Source: JAJTHJ01 sp046316025
GTDB lineage: Bacteria; Pseudomonadota; Gammaproteobacteria; Burkholderiales; Burkholderiaceae_F
DNA length: 33,297 nt
Assembly (NCBI GenBank): GCA_046316025.1
Contig: JBKCXU010000020.1
Coordinates: 1 to 33,297 of the forward strand
Reading direction: 5' to 3'
Shown: positions 24,392-32,514 of the stretch, piece by piece
Layout: each line of letters begins with the position of its first letter
Numbering within the stretch: position 1 is the stretch's first letter
Program-made: the position numbers and the translations under genes
Notes under the pieces: model-generated
What the model saw: the letters and a program-made list of their open reading frames with translations, nothing else
Databases searched by the model: none
Told to the model about the DNA's origin: nothing

Positions 24392-24988
24392 ATGCGCCCC
24401 ACCCTCATCCCCATTGCCGCCGCACTGCTGTTCGCCGCCGGTGCGGCCGCCGCGCAGACTTCGGTCAGTTACGGCCGCATCACCGCGGTGCGCCAGGTCA
24501 CCGTGGACAACGCCCGCGCCCAGACCGGCGGCGCACTGATCGGCGGCGCGCTCGGCGTGGCCAGCGGCTCCGGCCAATCGGGCAGCAACCGCGCGCTGCG
24601 CGGCATCGGCGGCGCGGCGGTCGGCAACCGGGTTGGCGGCGCGATGGGCAGCCAGCAGGCCTTCGAGTACACGGTGCTGCTGGGCGGTACCAACACGGTC
24701 ACGATGGTGACCGACCAGGCCGGCCTGCGCGTCGGCGACTGCGTGTCGGTCGAGCGCGGCCAGTTCAACAACCTGCGGCTGGTGGACGATGCACGCTGCA
24801 ACCGCCGCCCGGCCGCCGCTCCGGGACCGGCCGCCCCCGCGGCGGCGCCGCCGCCCCCGCCCGCGGAGCCGGCCGACGTGCAGAGGGCGGACGCCTGCAT
24901 CCAGGCCAAGAACCAGTTACTCGAAGCCAAGACCGACGACGACTTCGACCGCGCCGAGCGGCGCGTGCGGTTGCTGTGCAATAGCTGA
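24392..24988 (+). CDS. SlyB-like glycine-zipper envelope protein without lipobox
   Basis: A 198-residue exported protein. The signal peptide ends at about AAAAQ (17-21) with no lipobox cysteine, unlike SlyB/Pcp lipoproteins. The family region is residues 22-120: YGRITAVRQVTVDNARAQTGGALIGGALGVASGSGQSG, the Gly-rich zipper (about 46-86), and a C-terminal beta part with RVGDCVSVERG. A Pro/Ala linker (about 139-160) leads to a small C-terminal helix pair with two cysteines (C169 and C196; C117 and C136 lie earlier), so disulfides are possible. The ATG at 24392 has AGAGGAG upstream. SlyB-type proteins influence outer-membrane stability; the C-terminal module is not one I recognise. Confidence 0.82.
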   Translation: MRPTLIPIAAALLFAAGAAAAQTSVSYGRITAVRQVTVDNARAQTGGALIGGALGVASGSGQSGSNRALRGIGGAAVGNRVGGAMGSQQAFEYTVLLGGTNTVTMVTDQAGLRVGDCVSVERGQFNNLRLVDDARCNRRPAAAPGPAAPAAAPPPPPAEPADVQRADACIQAKNQLLEAKTDDDFDRAERRVRLLCNS

Positions 24989-25021
24989 ATCCAATTCCAC
25001 TTCAATCGGACAACGGTGGCA

Positions 25022-25094
25022 CGTCGTTCCCGCGCAAGCGGTAATCCAGCTTCGTCGCAGAACCGGCTGGGTTCCCGCTTCCGCGGGAACGACG
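25022..25094. repeat. dRS3-like palindromic repeat (copy 1)
   Basis: The ends CGTCGTTCCCGCG (25022-25034) and CGCGGGAACGACG (25082-25094) are perfect inverted repeats. The right half also forms a hairpin (GTTCCCGC-TTCC-GCGGGAAC). It resembles the TTCCCGC-GCGGGAA repeats common in betaproteobacteria and Neisseria (dRS3-like). It sits between the convergent SlyB-like and ihfB genes. The rest of the 204-bp gap shows no gene. Confidence 0.8.
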
Positions 25095-25192
25095 AAACGG
25101 ATCGATTGGTCTCGAAAAGGAATGAGCGGTCGATCTAAACGACGGTCGGCGAGGGCGCACCGCGCCGGCAGAGGGACGCGCGCAGCGGAAGG

Positions 25193-25492
25193 TCAGTCGG
25201 CGGACGCTGCGGGTTTGCAATCGACGAGTTCGCGCAGTTCCTTGCCGGCCTTGAAGTGCGGCACGAACTTGGCCGGCACTTCGACCGACTCGCCCGACTT
25301 GGGGTTGCGCCCGAGGCGCGGCGGGCGGTAATTGAGAGTAAAGCTGCCGAAGCCGCGGATCTCGATGCGCCCGCCGCGGGCGAGCGTGTCGGTCATCGCG
25401 TCGAGCAGCGTCTTGACCGTTTCTTCGGCGTCGCGCGCGGACAGCCGCGGGTTGCGCGCGGCCAGCCGCTCGATCAGCTCGGAACGGGTCAT
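25193..25492 (-). CDS. ihfB: Integration host factor beta subunit
   Basis: A 99-residue HU/IHF-family protein that pairs with IHF-alpha to bend DNA at specific sites. MTRSELIERLAARNP opens it, IEIRGFGSFTLNYRPPRLGRNPKSGESVEVPAKFVPHFKAGKELRE contains the family signature and the DNA-contacting arm with the proline wedge in RNPKSGESV. I start at the ATG (25492) that matches the usual MTRSELI beginning; an ATG at 25501 would add three residues and neither has a clear ribosome site. It follows rpsA by about 55 bases, the standard rpsA-ihfB order. Confidence 0.94.
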   Translation of the reverse strand: MTRSELIERLAARNPRLSARDAEETVKTLLDAMTDTLARGGRIEIRGFGSFTLNYRPPRLGRNPKSGESVEVPAKFVPHFKAGKELRELVDCKPAASAD

Positions 25493-25548
25493 CGTGTTCA
25501 TGGGCGGGCGGCGGCCGGTGCGCGTCGCGCGCCCCGGCCGCATCGGCT

Positions 25549-27261
25549 CTACTGCTTGCCGTCGAGCTTGGCCTTGAGCAGGGCACCGAGGTTGGTGGTG
25601 CCCGTTTGCGCCTCGGCCTGCATCCGCTGCATCGTCTCGGCGGTCTCGGCCGTGTCGCGGGCCTTGATCGAGAGGTTGAGCGAGCGGTTCTTGCGGTCGA
25701 CGTTGATGATCAGCGCACTCACCGTGTCGCCTTCCTTCAGGTGCGTGCGGGCATCTTCGACGCGGTCGGCGGCGATCTCGGAAGCGCGCAGATAGCCCTC
25801 GACGTCGCCGCCCAGGCCGATCACCGCGCCGCGCGCGTCCACGCTCTTGACGGTGCCGGTAACGACCGAGCCCTTCTCGTGGGTGGCGGCAAAGTTGGTG
25901 AACGGATCGCCCGCCAGTTGCTTGATGCCGAGCGAGATGCGCTCGCGCTCGGTGTCGATCGCCAGCACGGCGGCCTCGACCTCGTCGCCCTTCTTGAACT
26001 TGCGCACGGCTTCTTCGCCGGTCTCGTTCCACGACAGGTCGGACAGATGCACCAGGCCGTCGATGCCGCCGGGCAGCCCTACGAACACGCCGAAGTCGGT
26101 GATCGACTTGATCTGGCCGCGCACCCGGTCGCCCTTCTTGTGCGAAAGCGCAAAGTCGTCCCACGGGTTGGGCTTGCACTGCTTCATGCCGAGCGAGATG
26201 CGGCGGCGGTCTTCGTCGATCTCCAGCACCATCACCTCGACCTCGTCGCCGAGCGCGGCGGCCTTCTTCGGGTCGATGTTCTTGTTGGTCCAGTCCATCT
26301 CCGAGACGTGCACCAGCCCTTCGATGCCGGCCTCGATCTCGACGAAGGCGCCGTAGTCGGTGATGTTGGTGACCTTGCCGAAGAGCCGCGTCCCCTGCGG
26401 ATAGCGGCGCGCCAGCCCGACCCACGGGTCTTCGCCCAACTGCTTGATGCCGAGCGAGACGCGGTTCTTGTCCTGATCGAACTTGAGCACCTTGGCGGTG
26501 ACCTCCTGGCCCACCTGCACCACTTCGTTCGGGTGGCGTACGCGGCGCCAGGCCAGATCGGTGATGTGCAGCAGGCCGTCGATGCCGCCCAGATCGACGA
26601 ACGCGCCATAGTCGGTGATGTTCTTGACGGTGCCGGTGACGATGGCGCCCTCTTTGAGGGTCTCCAGCAGCTTGGCGCGCTCCTCGCCCATGCTGGCCTC
26701 GACCACCGCACGGCGCGAGACGACCACGTTGTTGCGCTTGCGGTCGAGCTTGATGACCTTGAACTCGAGCGTCTTGCCCTCGAAGGGCGTGGTGTCCTTG
26801 ACCGGGCGCGTATCGACGAGCGAGCCGGGCAGGAAGGCGCGGATGCCGTTGGTCATCACGGTCAGGCCGCCCTTGACCTTGCCAGTGATGGTGCCGGCGA
26901 TCAGTTCGCCCGATTCCAGCGCCTTCTCGAGATTCATCCAGGCGGCCAGGCGCTTGGCCTTGTCGCGCGACAGGATGGTGTCGCCGAAGCCGTTTTCCAG
27001 CGACTCGATCGCCACCGAGACGAAGTCGCCCGGCTGCACGTCGACCTCACCACGGTCGTTGCGGAATTCTTCGAGCGGGATGTAGGCCTCGGACTTGAGG
27101 CCCGCGTTGACCACCACGTGGTTCTGATCGACGCGCACCACTTCGGCGGTGATCACTTCACCCTGCTTGAGCTCCTGACGGGTCAGGCTCTCGGCGAACA
27201 GGGCGGCAAAAGACTCTTGGCCGGCCGACGCAGCGGCCGCGGTTTGCATTGCAGAAGACAT
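25549..27261 (-). CDS. rpsA: 30S ribosomal protein S1
   Basis: A 570-residue protein with six S1 (OB-fold) repeats, the normal layout for proteobacterial S1, which brings mRNA to the 30S subunit. Repeat starts are visible at KQGEVITAEVV, ESGELIAGTIT, KEGAIVTGTVKNITDYGAF, PQGTRLFGKVTNITDYGAF, KKGDRVRGQIKSITDFGVF and EKGSVVTGTVKSVDARGAV. Most end with an ISLGIKQ-type strand. The ATG at 27261 has GAGGGT 4-5 bases upstream. An ATG four codons later is possible. The gene lies between aroA/cmk and ihfB, as in related genomes. A nested hairpin lies in its leader (27312-27352). Confidence 0.96.
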   Translation of the reverse strand: MSSAMQTAAAASAGQESFAALFAESLTRQELKQGEVITAEVVRVDQNHVVVNAGLKSEAYIPLEEFRNDRGEVDVQPGDFVSVAIESLENGFGDTILSRDKAKRLAAWMNLEKALESGELIAGTITGKVKGGLTVMTNGIRAFLPGSLVDTRPVKDTTPFEGKTLEFKVIKLDRKRNNVVVSRRAVVEASMGEERAKLLETLKEGAIVTGTVKNITDYGAFVDLGGIDGLLHITDLAWRRVRHPNEVVQVGQEVTAKVLKFDQDKNRVSLGIKQLGEDPWVGLARRYPQGTRLFGKVTNITDYGAFVEIEAGIEGLVHVSEMDWTNKNIDPKKAAALGDEVEVMVLEIDEDRRRISLGMKQCKPNPWDDFALSHKKGDRVRGQIKSITDFGVFVGLPGGIDGLVHLSDLSWNETGEEAVRKFKKGDEVEAAVLAIDTERERISLGIKQLAGDPFTNFAATHEKGSVVTGTVKSVDARGAVIGLGGDVEGYLRASEIAADRVEDARTHLKEGDTVSALIINVDRKNRSLNLSIKARDTAETAETMQRMQAEAQTGTTNLGALLKAKLDGKQ

Positions 27262-27311
27262 CGTTACCCTCGGTCTCGCCCGCGCTTTGCGCGCAGGCGG
27301 AGTTGACAATT

Positions 27312-27352
27312 GCGCGCCGGAAATCCGGAAAGCTCCGGGGCTACCGGCGCGC
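27312..27352 (-). promoter_or_regulatory. Nested hairpin between aroA/cmk and rpsA
   Basis: A perfect 9-bp outer stem, GCGCGCCGG (27312-27320) with CCGGCGCGC (27344-27352), encloses a second hairpin with arms CCGGA and TCCGG. The stop codon of the aroA/cmk gene lies inside the loop region. No T-run of terminator type follows in the rpsA direction. It could be a processing site, a partial terminator or part of S1 autoregulation; E. coli rpsA has a structured leader, but this shape is not shown to be equivalent. Confidence 0.5.
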
Positions 27353-29296
27353 CCCTGTGCGGTACCCGCCGAGCACCCGATCGACCGCTTGTTCGATGGT
27401 CAGATCGGAGGTGTCCAGCGGCACCGCGTCTTCGGCCGGCTTGAGCGGTGAGACGGCGCGATGGGAATCGCGTTCGTCGCGGGCGCGCAGGTCGGTCAGA
27501 AGGGGCGCAAGTGTAGCCGCAACGCCCTTCTGCCTCAACTGGTTAAGCCGGCGCTGCGCGCGTTGCTCGACCCCGGCGGTGAGAAAAATCTTGAGCACCG
27601 CATCGGGGAAGACCACGGTGCCCATGTCGCGCCCGTCGGCCACCAGCCCCGGTGCGCAGCGGAACGACTGCTGCAACCTGAAGAGCGCGGCGCGCAGCGG
27701 CGGATGCACGGCAATGAGCGAGGCCATGCGGCTCACCTCTTCGGTGCGGATGGCGTCGGTCACGTCGTCGCCGTCGAGCACCACGCGATCGCCGGCAAAG
27801 CGCGGGGCCAGGCGCGCGGCCAGCGCGGCCAGCGCCGGCGCGTCCTGCGCATCGACCCCCGCGCGCAATGCGGCCAGCGCCACCAGCCGGTACAGCGCGC
27901 CGCTGTCGAGGTAGTGAAAGCCCAGCGCCTGCGCGACGCGCTGCGCCACGGTGCCCTTGCCGGAGGCAGTCGGGCCGTCGATGGCGATGACCGGCGGCGC
28001 CGTAGTCAGCGCGCGCAGATCGTCAAAGTACCGTGGGAAAGTCTTGGCCACGCACTTGGGGTCGCGGATCGTCACCGACACGCCGCCGGCGGCGGCGAGC
28101 GCGAAGCACATCGCAATGCGGTGGTCGTCGTAGGTGTCGATCGCTGCGGGGCGCAGGACGGCCGGGCCGTGAATCGCCAGCCAATCGGGGCCCGACTCCA
28201 CTTCGGCGCCGAGCTTGGCAAGTTCGTTCGCCATCGCAGCGATACGGTCCGTTTCCTTCACGCGCCAGGAGCCGATGCCGCGCAACACCGTGCGGCCCTG
28301 CGCAAAGAGCGCGAGCACGGCGGCGGTCATCGCGGCGTCCGGAATTGCGGCGCAGTCGTAATCGACAGCCGTCAACGGGCCGGCGGCGCGCGCTTCGATC
28401 CAGTCCGGCCCCCAGTCGATGCGGCCGCCCATCGCGGCCATCAGGTCGGCAAAGGCAATGTCGCCCTGCACGCTGTCGCGCCCGACGCCGAGCACCTGCA
28501 CCGGTCCGCCGGCCAACACGCCGAGCGCGAGAAAGTACGAGGCGCCCGAGGCGTCGCCCTCGATCGCCAACGTCCCGGGCGCAGCGTAGTCGGCGCGCGG
28601 CACGATGAAGCTGAGGCCCTCGCGCTGCACGTCCACGCCGAAGCGCCGCATCAGCGCAACCGTCATCGCCACATAGGGCTGCGAGATCAGACTCCCGGCA
28701 ACCTCGATGCGCAGATCCGCGGCGGGGGCGATGAGCGGCGCGGCCATCAGCAGGCCGGTGACGAACTGGCTCGACACGTCGCCCTTGATGCTCACACGAT
28801 CCTGCGTCAACGCGCTGGCCGGCTCGATCCGCAGTGGCGGATAACCGGCGTTGCCGAGGTACGCGATGCGGGCGCCCAGCGCGTTGAGCGCATCCACCAG
28901 ATCGCCAATGGGCCGCTCGCGCATCCGCGCCACGCCGTCCAGCGTGTAGCGGCCACCGGCAAAGGCCAGCGCCGCCGTCAGCGGGCGCATTGCGGTGCCG
29001 GCGTTACCGAGGAAAAGCTCCGCTTCGCGCACCGGAAAGCGCCCGGCGCAGCCGCGTACGAGCGCCGTGTCGCCGTTCCAATCGATGGTCACGCCCAGAG
29101 TGCGCAGCGCCGCCACCATGACCCGCGTGTCGTCGGCGTCGAGCAGGCCGGTCAGCGTCGTTTCGCCCCGCGCCAGCGCCGCCAGCAGCAGTGCGCGGTT
29201 GGAGATGCTCTTCGAACCCGGCAGCCGCACTGCGCCTTGCGCATGCGCAATCGGCGCGACCGTCAGCTCGGGCGGATACGCGAGTTCACTCGCCAT
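27341..29296 (-). CDS. aroA/cmk: EPSP synthase-cytidylate kinase fusion
   Basis: One 651-residue protein with two enzymes. Residues 1 to about 430 are 5-enolpyruvylshikimate-3-phosphate synthase, class I type: LPGSKSISNRA with K29, LGNAGTAMRPLTA (96-108), RMRERPIGDLVDAL, WRVKETDRIAAM and CVAKTFPRYFDDL. Residues about 434-651 are CMP kinase: Walker A GPTASGKGT (441-449, K447), YLDSGALYR and DGRDMGTVVFPDA. The join, FDDLRALTTAPPVIAIDG, has no ATG, GTG or TTG in frame, so separate translation of Cmk is unlikely. The products belong to the shikimate pathway and pyrimidine salvage. The ATG at 29296 overlaps the tyrA stop by 11 bases. Fused AroA/Cmk proteins are known in some Burkholderiales. Confidence 0.96.
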   Translation of the reverse strand: MASELAYPPELTVAPIAHAQGAVRLPGSKSISNRALLLAALARGETTLTGLLDADDTRVMVAALRTLGVTIDWNGDTALVRGCAGRFPVREAELFLGNAGTAMRPLTAALAFAGGRYTLDGVARMRERPIGDLVDALNALGARIAYLGNAGYPPLRIEPASALTQDRVSIKGDVSSQFVTGLLMAAPLIAPAADLRIEVAGSLISQPYVAMTVALMRRFGVDVQREGLSFIVPRADYAAPGTLAIEGDASGASYFLALGVLAGGPVQVLGVGRDSVQGDIAFADLMAAMGGRIDWGPDWIEARAAGPLTAVDYDCAAIPDAAMTAAVLALFAQGRTVLRGIGSWRVKETDRIAAMANELAKLGAEVESGPDWLAIHGPAVLRPAAIDTYDDHRIAMCFALAAAGGVSVTIRDPKCVAKTFPRYFDDLRALTTAPPVIAIDGPTASGKGTVAQRVAQALGFHYLDSGALYRLVALAALRAGVDAQDAPALAALAARLAPRFAGDRVVLDGDDVTDAIRTEEVSRMASLIAVHPPLRAALFRLQQSFRCAPGLVADGRDMGTVVFPDAVLKIFLTAGVEQRAQRRLNQLRQKGVAATLAPLLTDLRARDERDSHRAVSPLKPAEDAVPLDTSDLTIEQAVDRVLGGYRTGARR

Positions 29297-30167
29297 CGAA
29301 ACCCCGCTGCTGCGCGCGCCGCGCCTGCGCCGCACGCGCGAACACGTCTTCCAGCGCCGCCGCGTCGCCCGCTTCCAGCGCCTGTTGCAGCCGATCGAGC
29401 ATCCCGCGATAACCGCGCAGTTCGGCGCCCAGCGCGTCGCGGTTGGCGAGCGCGATGTCGCGCCACATCACCGGGCTGGAAGCGGCGATCCGCGTGAAAT
29501 CGCGGAAGCCCGCACCGGCAAAGCCGAGCTTGCGCGAACCGTCCGGCTCGGCCGCGATCTGCGCGACCAGCGCAAACGCAAGCAAGTGCGGCAGATGGCT
29601 GATCGCCGCGAAGATGCGGTCGTGCTCGTCGGCGTCCATCCGCTGCACGTTCGCGCCGACCGCGCGCCACAGCGCTTCGACCTTGGCCAGCGCGTCGGCG
29701 TGCGTCTCGGCGACCGGAGTCGAAACGAAGAGCTTGCCGCGAAACAAGTCTGCGTCGGCATGCGCAACTCCCGGCCGCTCGCCGCCGGCAATCGGGTGCC
29801 CCGGCACAAAGCGGCGGAAGGAAAAGCTGCTGTGGGCATTGAGCACCGCCTGCGCCGCATCGATCACCGAGCGTTTGGTGCTGCCCACATCGGTAATCAC
29901 CGCGTGCGCCGGCACGGCAGCGGCGACCTCAGCCAGCACCGCGGTCGTCGCGCCAACCGGCACCGCAAGCAGCACCAGATCGGCCGCGCGCACCGCGTCG
30001 GCCACCGACCCGGCCGCGCGGTCGATCACGCCGCGGGCGAGCGCTTCGGCGCAGGCCGCGGGATCGGCGTCGAAGCCCGCCACCGACTCGACCTTCTCTG
30101 CACGCTTGAACGCCAGCGCGGCCGAGCCGCCGATGAGACCGACGCCGATCAGCGCGAGGCGGGTCAT
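29286..30167 (-). CDS. tyrA: Prephenate dehydrogenase
   Basis: A 293-residue NAD(P)-dependent enzyme that oxidatively decarboxylates prephenate to 4-hydroxyphenylpyruvate for tyrosine. The Rossmann motif GVGLIGGS is at 7-14, followed by VAGFDAD, a substrate loop GHPIAGGERPG and the helical C-terminal domain with ISHLPHLLAFAL. No chorismate mutase domain is fused; the neighbouring pheA carries one. The ATG at 30167 begins directly at the Rossmann fold, with AAGAG about 7 bases ahead. It overlaps aroA/cmk and is separated from hisC by a 110-bp gap with a dRS3-like repeat. Confidence 0.95.
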   Translation of the reverse strand: MTRLALIGVGLIGGSAALAFKRAEKVESVAGFDADPAACAEALARGVIDRAAGSVADAVRAADLVLLAVPVGATTAVLAEVAAAVPAHAVITDVGSTKRSVIDAAQAVLNAHSSFSFRRFVPGHPIAGGERPGVAHADADLFRGKLFVSTPVAETHADALAKVEALWRAVGANVQRMDADEHDRIFAAISHLPHLLAFALVAQIAAEPDGSRKLGFAGAGFRDFTRIAASSPVMWRDIALANRDALGAELRGYRGMLDRLQQALEAGDAAALEDVFARAAQARRAQQRGFDGE

Positions 30168-30177
30168 GCCGCTCTTG

Positions 30178-30252
30178 ACGTCGTTCCCGCGCAAGCGGGA
30201 ACCCAGCGGCCTTGCGCACCGGCACTGGATTCCCGCTTGCGCGGGAATGACA
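30178..30252. repeat. dRS3-like palindromic repeat pair (copy 2)
   Basis: Two perfect hairpins in tandem: GTTCCCGCGCAAGCGGGAAC (30183-30202) and ATTCCCGCTTGCGCGGGAAT (30229-30248). The two also pair with each other to give a larger palindrome. It lies between hisC and tyrA inside an otherwise tight operon, and belongs to the same family as 25022-25094. Confidence 0.85.
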
Positions 30253-30277
30253 CCTCAGCAGAAGGAAGCGCCATCCC

Positions 30278-31381
30278 TCAACCCTGCGCCGCCGCCAAGG
30301 CTTCGCCAAGGGCGGCGAGGAACGTGGTGTTCTCTTCCGGCAGCCCGACGGTGATCCGTAGCCATTCCGGCAACCCGTAGTTGGCGACCGGCCGCACGAT
30401 CACCCCGCGCCTGAGCAGTTCCGCATACACGCGCGCCGCGGCGCCGACCTTGACCAGCACGAAGTTGCCGTAGCTCGGCACATAGGGCAAGCCCAGTGCG
30501 TCGAAGCCCGCGACCAGTTGCGCCATACCCTGCCGGTTGACGTCGTAGCTGCGCGCGAGGAAATGCTCATCGCCCAGCGCGGCCACCGCCGCGGCCTGCG
30601 CCAGCGAGTTGACGTTGAACGGATGGCGCACACGATTGAGCAGATCGGTCAGTTCCGGCTGCGCGATGCCGTAGCCCAGCCGCAGACCGGCCAGCCCGTA
30701 CACCTTGGAGAAAGTGCGGGAGATCAGCAGGTTCGGAAAGCGCCGCAGCCAGGCCGTGCCGTCGCAGCGCAGTTCGGGCGCGAGGTACTCGTTGTAGGCC
30801 TCGTCCAGCACGACCACCACGTCCGCCGGCACGCGGGCGAGGAAGGCTTCCATTCGCTCGGCGGCGATGAAGGTGCCGGTCGGGTTGTTGGGGTTGGCGA
30901 AGTACATCAGCCGCGTGTCTGGCGCGATCGCCGCCAGCATCGCCTCCAAGTCGTGGCCAAAGTCGCGCGCCGGCACGACGATCGCCCGCGCCCCGCGCGC
31001 CTGGGTGGCCAGCGCATACACCGCAAACGAATGCTGCGCGTACACGCAGCTGCGACCGACGCCGAGGAAAACCGAGGCAGCCAGTTCCAGAATGTCGTTG
31101 CTGCCGTTGCCCAGTGTCAGCCAGTCCGCCGGCACGCCCAGCCGTTCGGCCAGCGCCGCCTTCAACGCAAAGCCGTTGGAATCGGGATAGCGCGCCAGCT
31201 CCGGCACCGCGGCCAGCAGCGCACGCCGCGCCGGCTCGGGCATGCCGAGCGGGTTCTCGTTGGACGCCAGCTTGACGATGCGCGCCGGGTCCAGCCCGTG
31301 CTCGCGCGCGAGCTCGTCGATCGGCTTGCCGGCGATGTAGGGCGACAGCGCGCGCACGTAGGGCAGCGCAGGCAAAGACAT
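30278..31381 (-). CDS. hisC: Histidinol-phosphate aminotransferase
   Basis: A 367-residue class I/II PLP aminotransferase. In this operon position it may act on histidinol phosphate and also on aromatic keto acids. Key features: KLASNENPLGMP near the start, GNGSNDILEL, NPNNPTGT, DEAYNEY, and the PLP lysine K226 in SRTFSKVYGLAGLRLGYG. The C-terminal RPVANYGLPEWLRITVG carries the substrate arginine. The ATG at 31381 has GGAG 7 bases upstream, and lies 20 bases after pheA. Betaproteobacterial genomes often keep a hisC paralogue beside pheA/tyrA; whether a second hisC exists elsewhere is not visible here. Confidence 0.93.
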   Translation of the reverse strand: MSLPALPYVRALSPYIAGKPIDELAREHGLDPARIVKLASNENPLGMPEPARRALLAAVPELARYPDSNGFALKAALAERLGVPADWLTLGNGSNDILELAASVFLGVGRSCVYAQHSFAVYALATQARGARAIVVPARDFGHDLEAMLAAIAPDTRLMYFANPNNPTGTFIAAERMEAFLARVPADVVVVLDEAYNEYLAPELRCDGTAWLRRFPNLLISRTFSKVYGLAGLRLGYGIAQPELTDLLNRVRHPFNVNSLAQAAAVAALGDEHFLARSYDVNRQGMAQLVAGFDALGLPYVPSYGNFVLVKVGAAARVYAELLRRGVIVRPVANYGLPEWLRITVGLPEENTTFLAALGEALAAAQG

Positions 31382-31401
31382 GAAGCAACTCCGTGAAGCG
31401 G

Positions 31402-32505
31402 TTACGTCTCGGTCGGATACGACCCGAGATTCTTGAAGAACGCGCAGGCCGGCTGCACTTCGCCGAGCGCAGCGGCAACCGTCGGATCGAGGCTGTGGCC
31501 TTCGAGATCGACGAAGAAGTAGTACTCCCAACTGCCGGTGCGCGCGGGGCGCGACTCCAACCGCGACATCGACACGCCGTGCCGCGCCAGCGGCTCGAGC
31601 ACCTTGAAGAGCGCCCCCGGCTGGTTGGGCACCGAGACGATCAGCGACGTCTTGTCGCGGCCCGGCGGCTTGGACGGCTGCGTGTCCTGCCGCGCCAGCA
31701 CGACGAAGCGCGTGCGGTTGGACGGGTCGTCCTGGATGTGCGCGGCGACGATCTGCAAAACGTACTTGTGTGCGGCGACCTCGCCGGCAATCGCCGCCAC
31801 CGTGCGGTCGCTGGCGGCCATGCGCGCGGCCTCGGCATTGCTCGCGACACCCTGGCGCGGCAGCTGCGGCACGTTCTGGTTCAGCCACCCGGTGCACTGC
31901 GCCAGCGCCTGCGAGTGCGCGCAGACGCGCACGACACCGTCCAGCGTGCCGCCGGCGGTGAGCAGGTTGTGGTGCACGGGGATGGAAATCTCGCCGACGA
32001 TCTTCAAGGCGGTCGCGATCATCAGGTCGAGCGTGCGGCTGACGGCGCCTTCGGTGGAGTTTTCCATCGGCACCACGGCGAAGTCCACGGTGCCCGCCTC
32101 GGCGGCGCGGAACACTTCGTCGAGCGTGCCGCAGGGCACGCCGTTCACGCCCGAGCCAAAGGCGCACTGCACCGCCTGCTCGGAAAACGTGCCGGCCGGC
32201 CCGAGGTAGGCGACCGTGGTCGGCCGCTCCAGCGCGCGGCAGGCGGACATGATCTCGCGGAAAATCGCCGCCAGCGCCGGCTCGTCGAGCGGCCCGGCGC
32301 TCTTGGCCGCGACCTTGCGGATCACCTCGGCCTCGCGCTCGGGGCGAAACACCGGGGCGCCGGTCTCCTGCTTGATCTCGCCCACCCGATGCGCCAGCCG
32401 TGCGCGCTCGTCGAGCAGCGCGACCAGTTGCGTGTCGACCGCGTCGATAGCCTCGCGCAGCGGAGCGATGCGGTCTTCGATGCTGGGTTTGTCAGTCGCG
32501 CTCAT
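31402..32505 (-). CDS. pheA: Bifunctional chorismate mutase/prephenate dehydratase
   Basis: A 367-residue enzyme for the two steps from chorismate to phenylpyruvate. Residues 1 to about 90 are an AroQ-type chorismate mutase (IDAVDTQLVALLDERARLAHRVGEIK). The prephenate dehydratase domain starts at VAYLGPAGTFSEQAV (98-112) and contains the catalytic TRF at 265-267. A C-terminal ACT domain, with GALFKVLEPLARHGVSMSRLESRP and the ESRP motif at 317-320, provides phenylalanine feedback inhibition. The ATG at 32505 has GAGG upstream; a GTG at 32508 is an unlikely alternative. The gene begins only 9 bases after the gyrA stop, and no leader peptide or attenuator is seen. Confidence 0.95.
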   Translation of the reverse strand: MSATDKPSIEDRIAPLREAIDAVDTQLVALLDERARLAHRVGEIKQETGAPVFRPEREAEVIRKVAAKSAGPLDEPALAAIFREIMSACRALERPTTVAYLGPAGTFSEQAVQCAFGSGVNGVPCGTLDEVFRAAEAGTVDFAVVPMENSTEGAVSRTLDLMIATALKIVGEISIPVHHNLLTAGGTLDGVVRVCAHSQALAQCTGWLNQNVPQLPRQGVASNAEAARMAASDRTVAAIAGEVAAHKYVLQIVAAHIQDDPSNRTRFVVLARQDTQPSKPPGRDKTSLIVSVPNQPGALFKVLEPLARHGVSMSRLESRPARTGSWEYYFFVDLEGHSLDPTVAAALGEVQPACAFFKNLGSYPTET

Positions 32506-32514
32506 CACGCTGCC

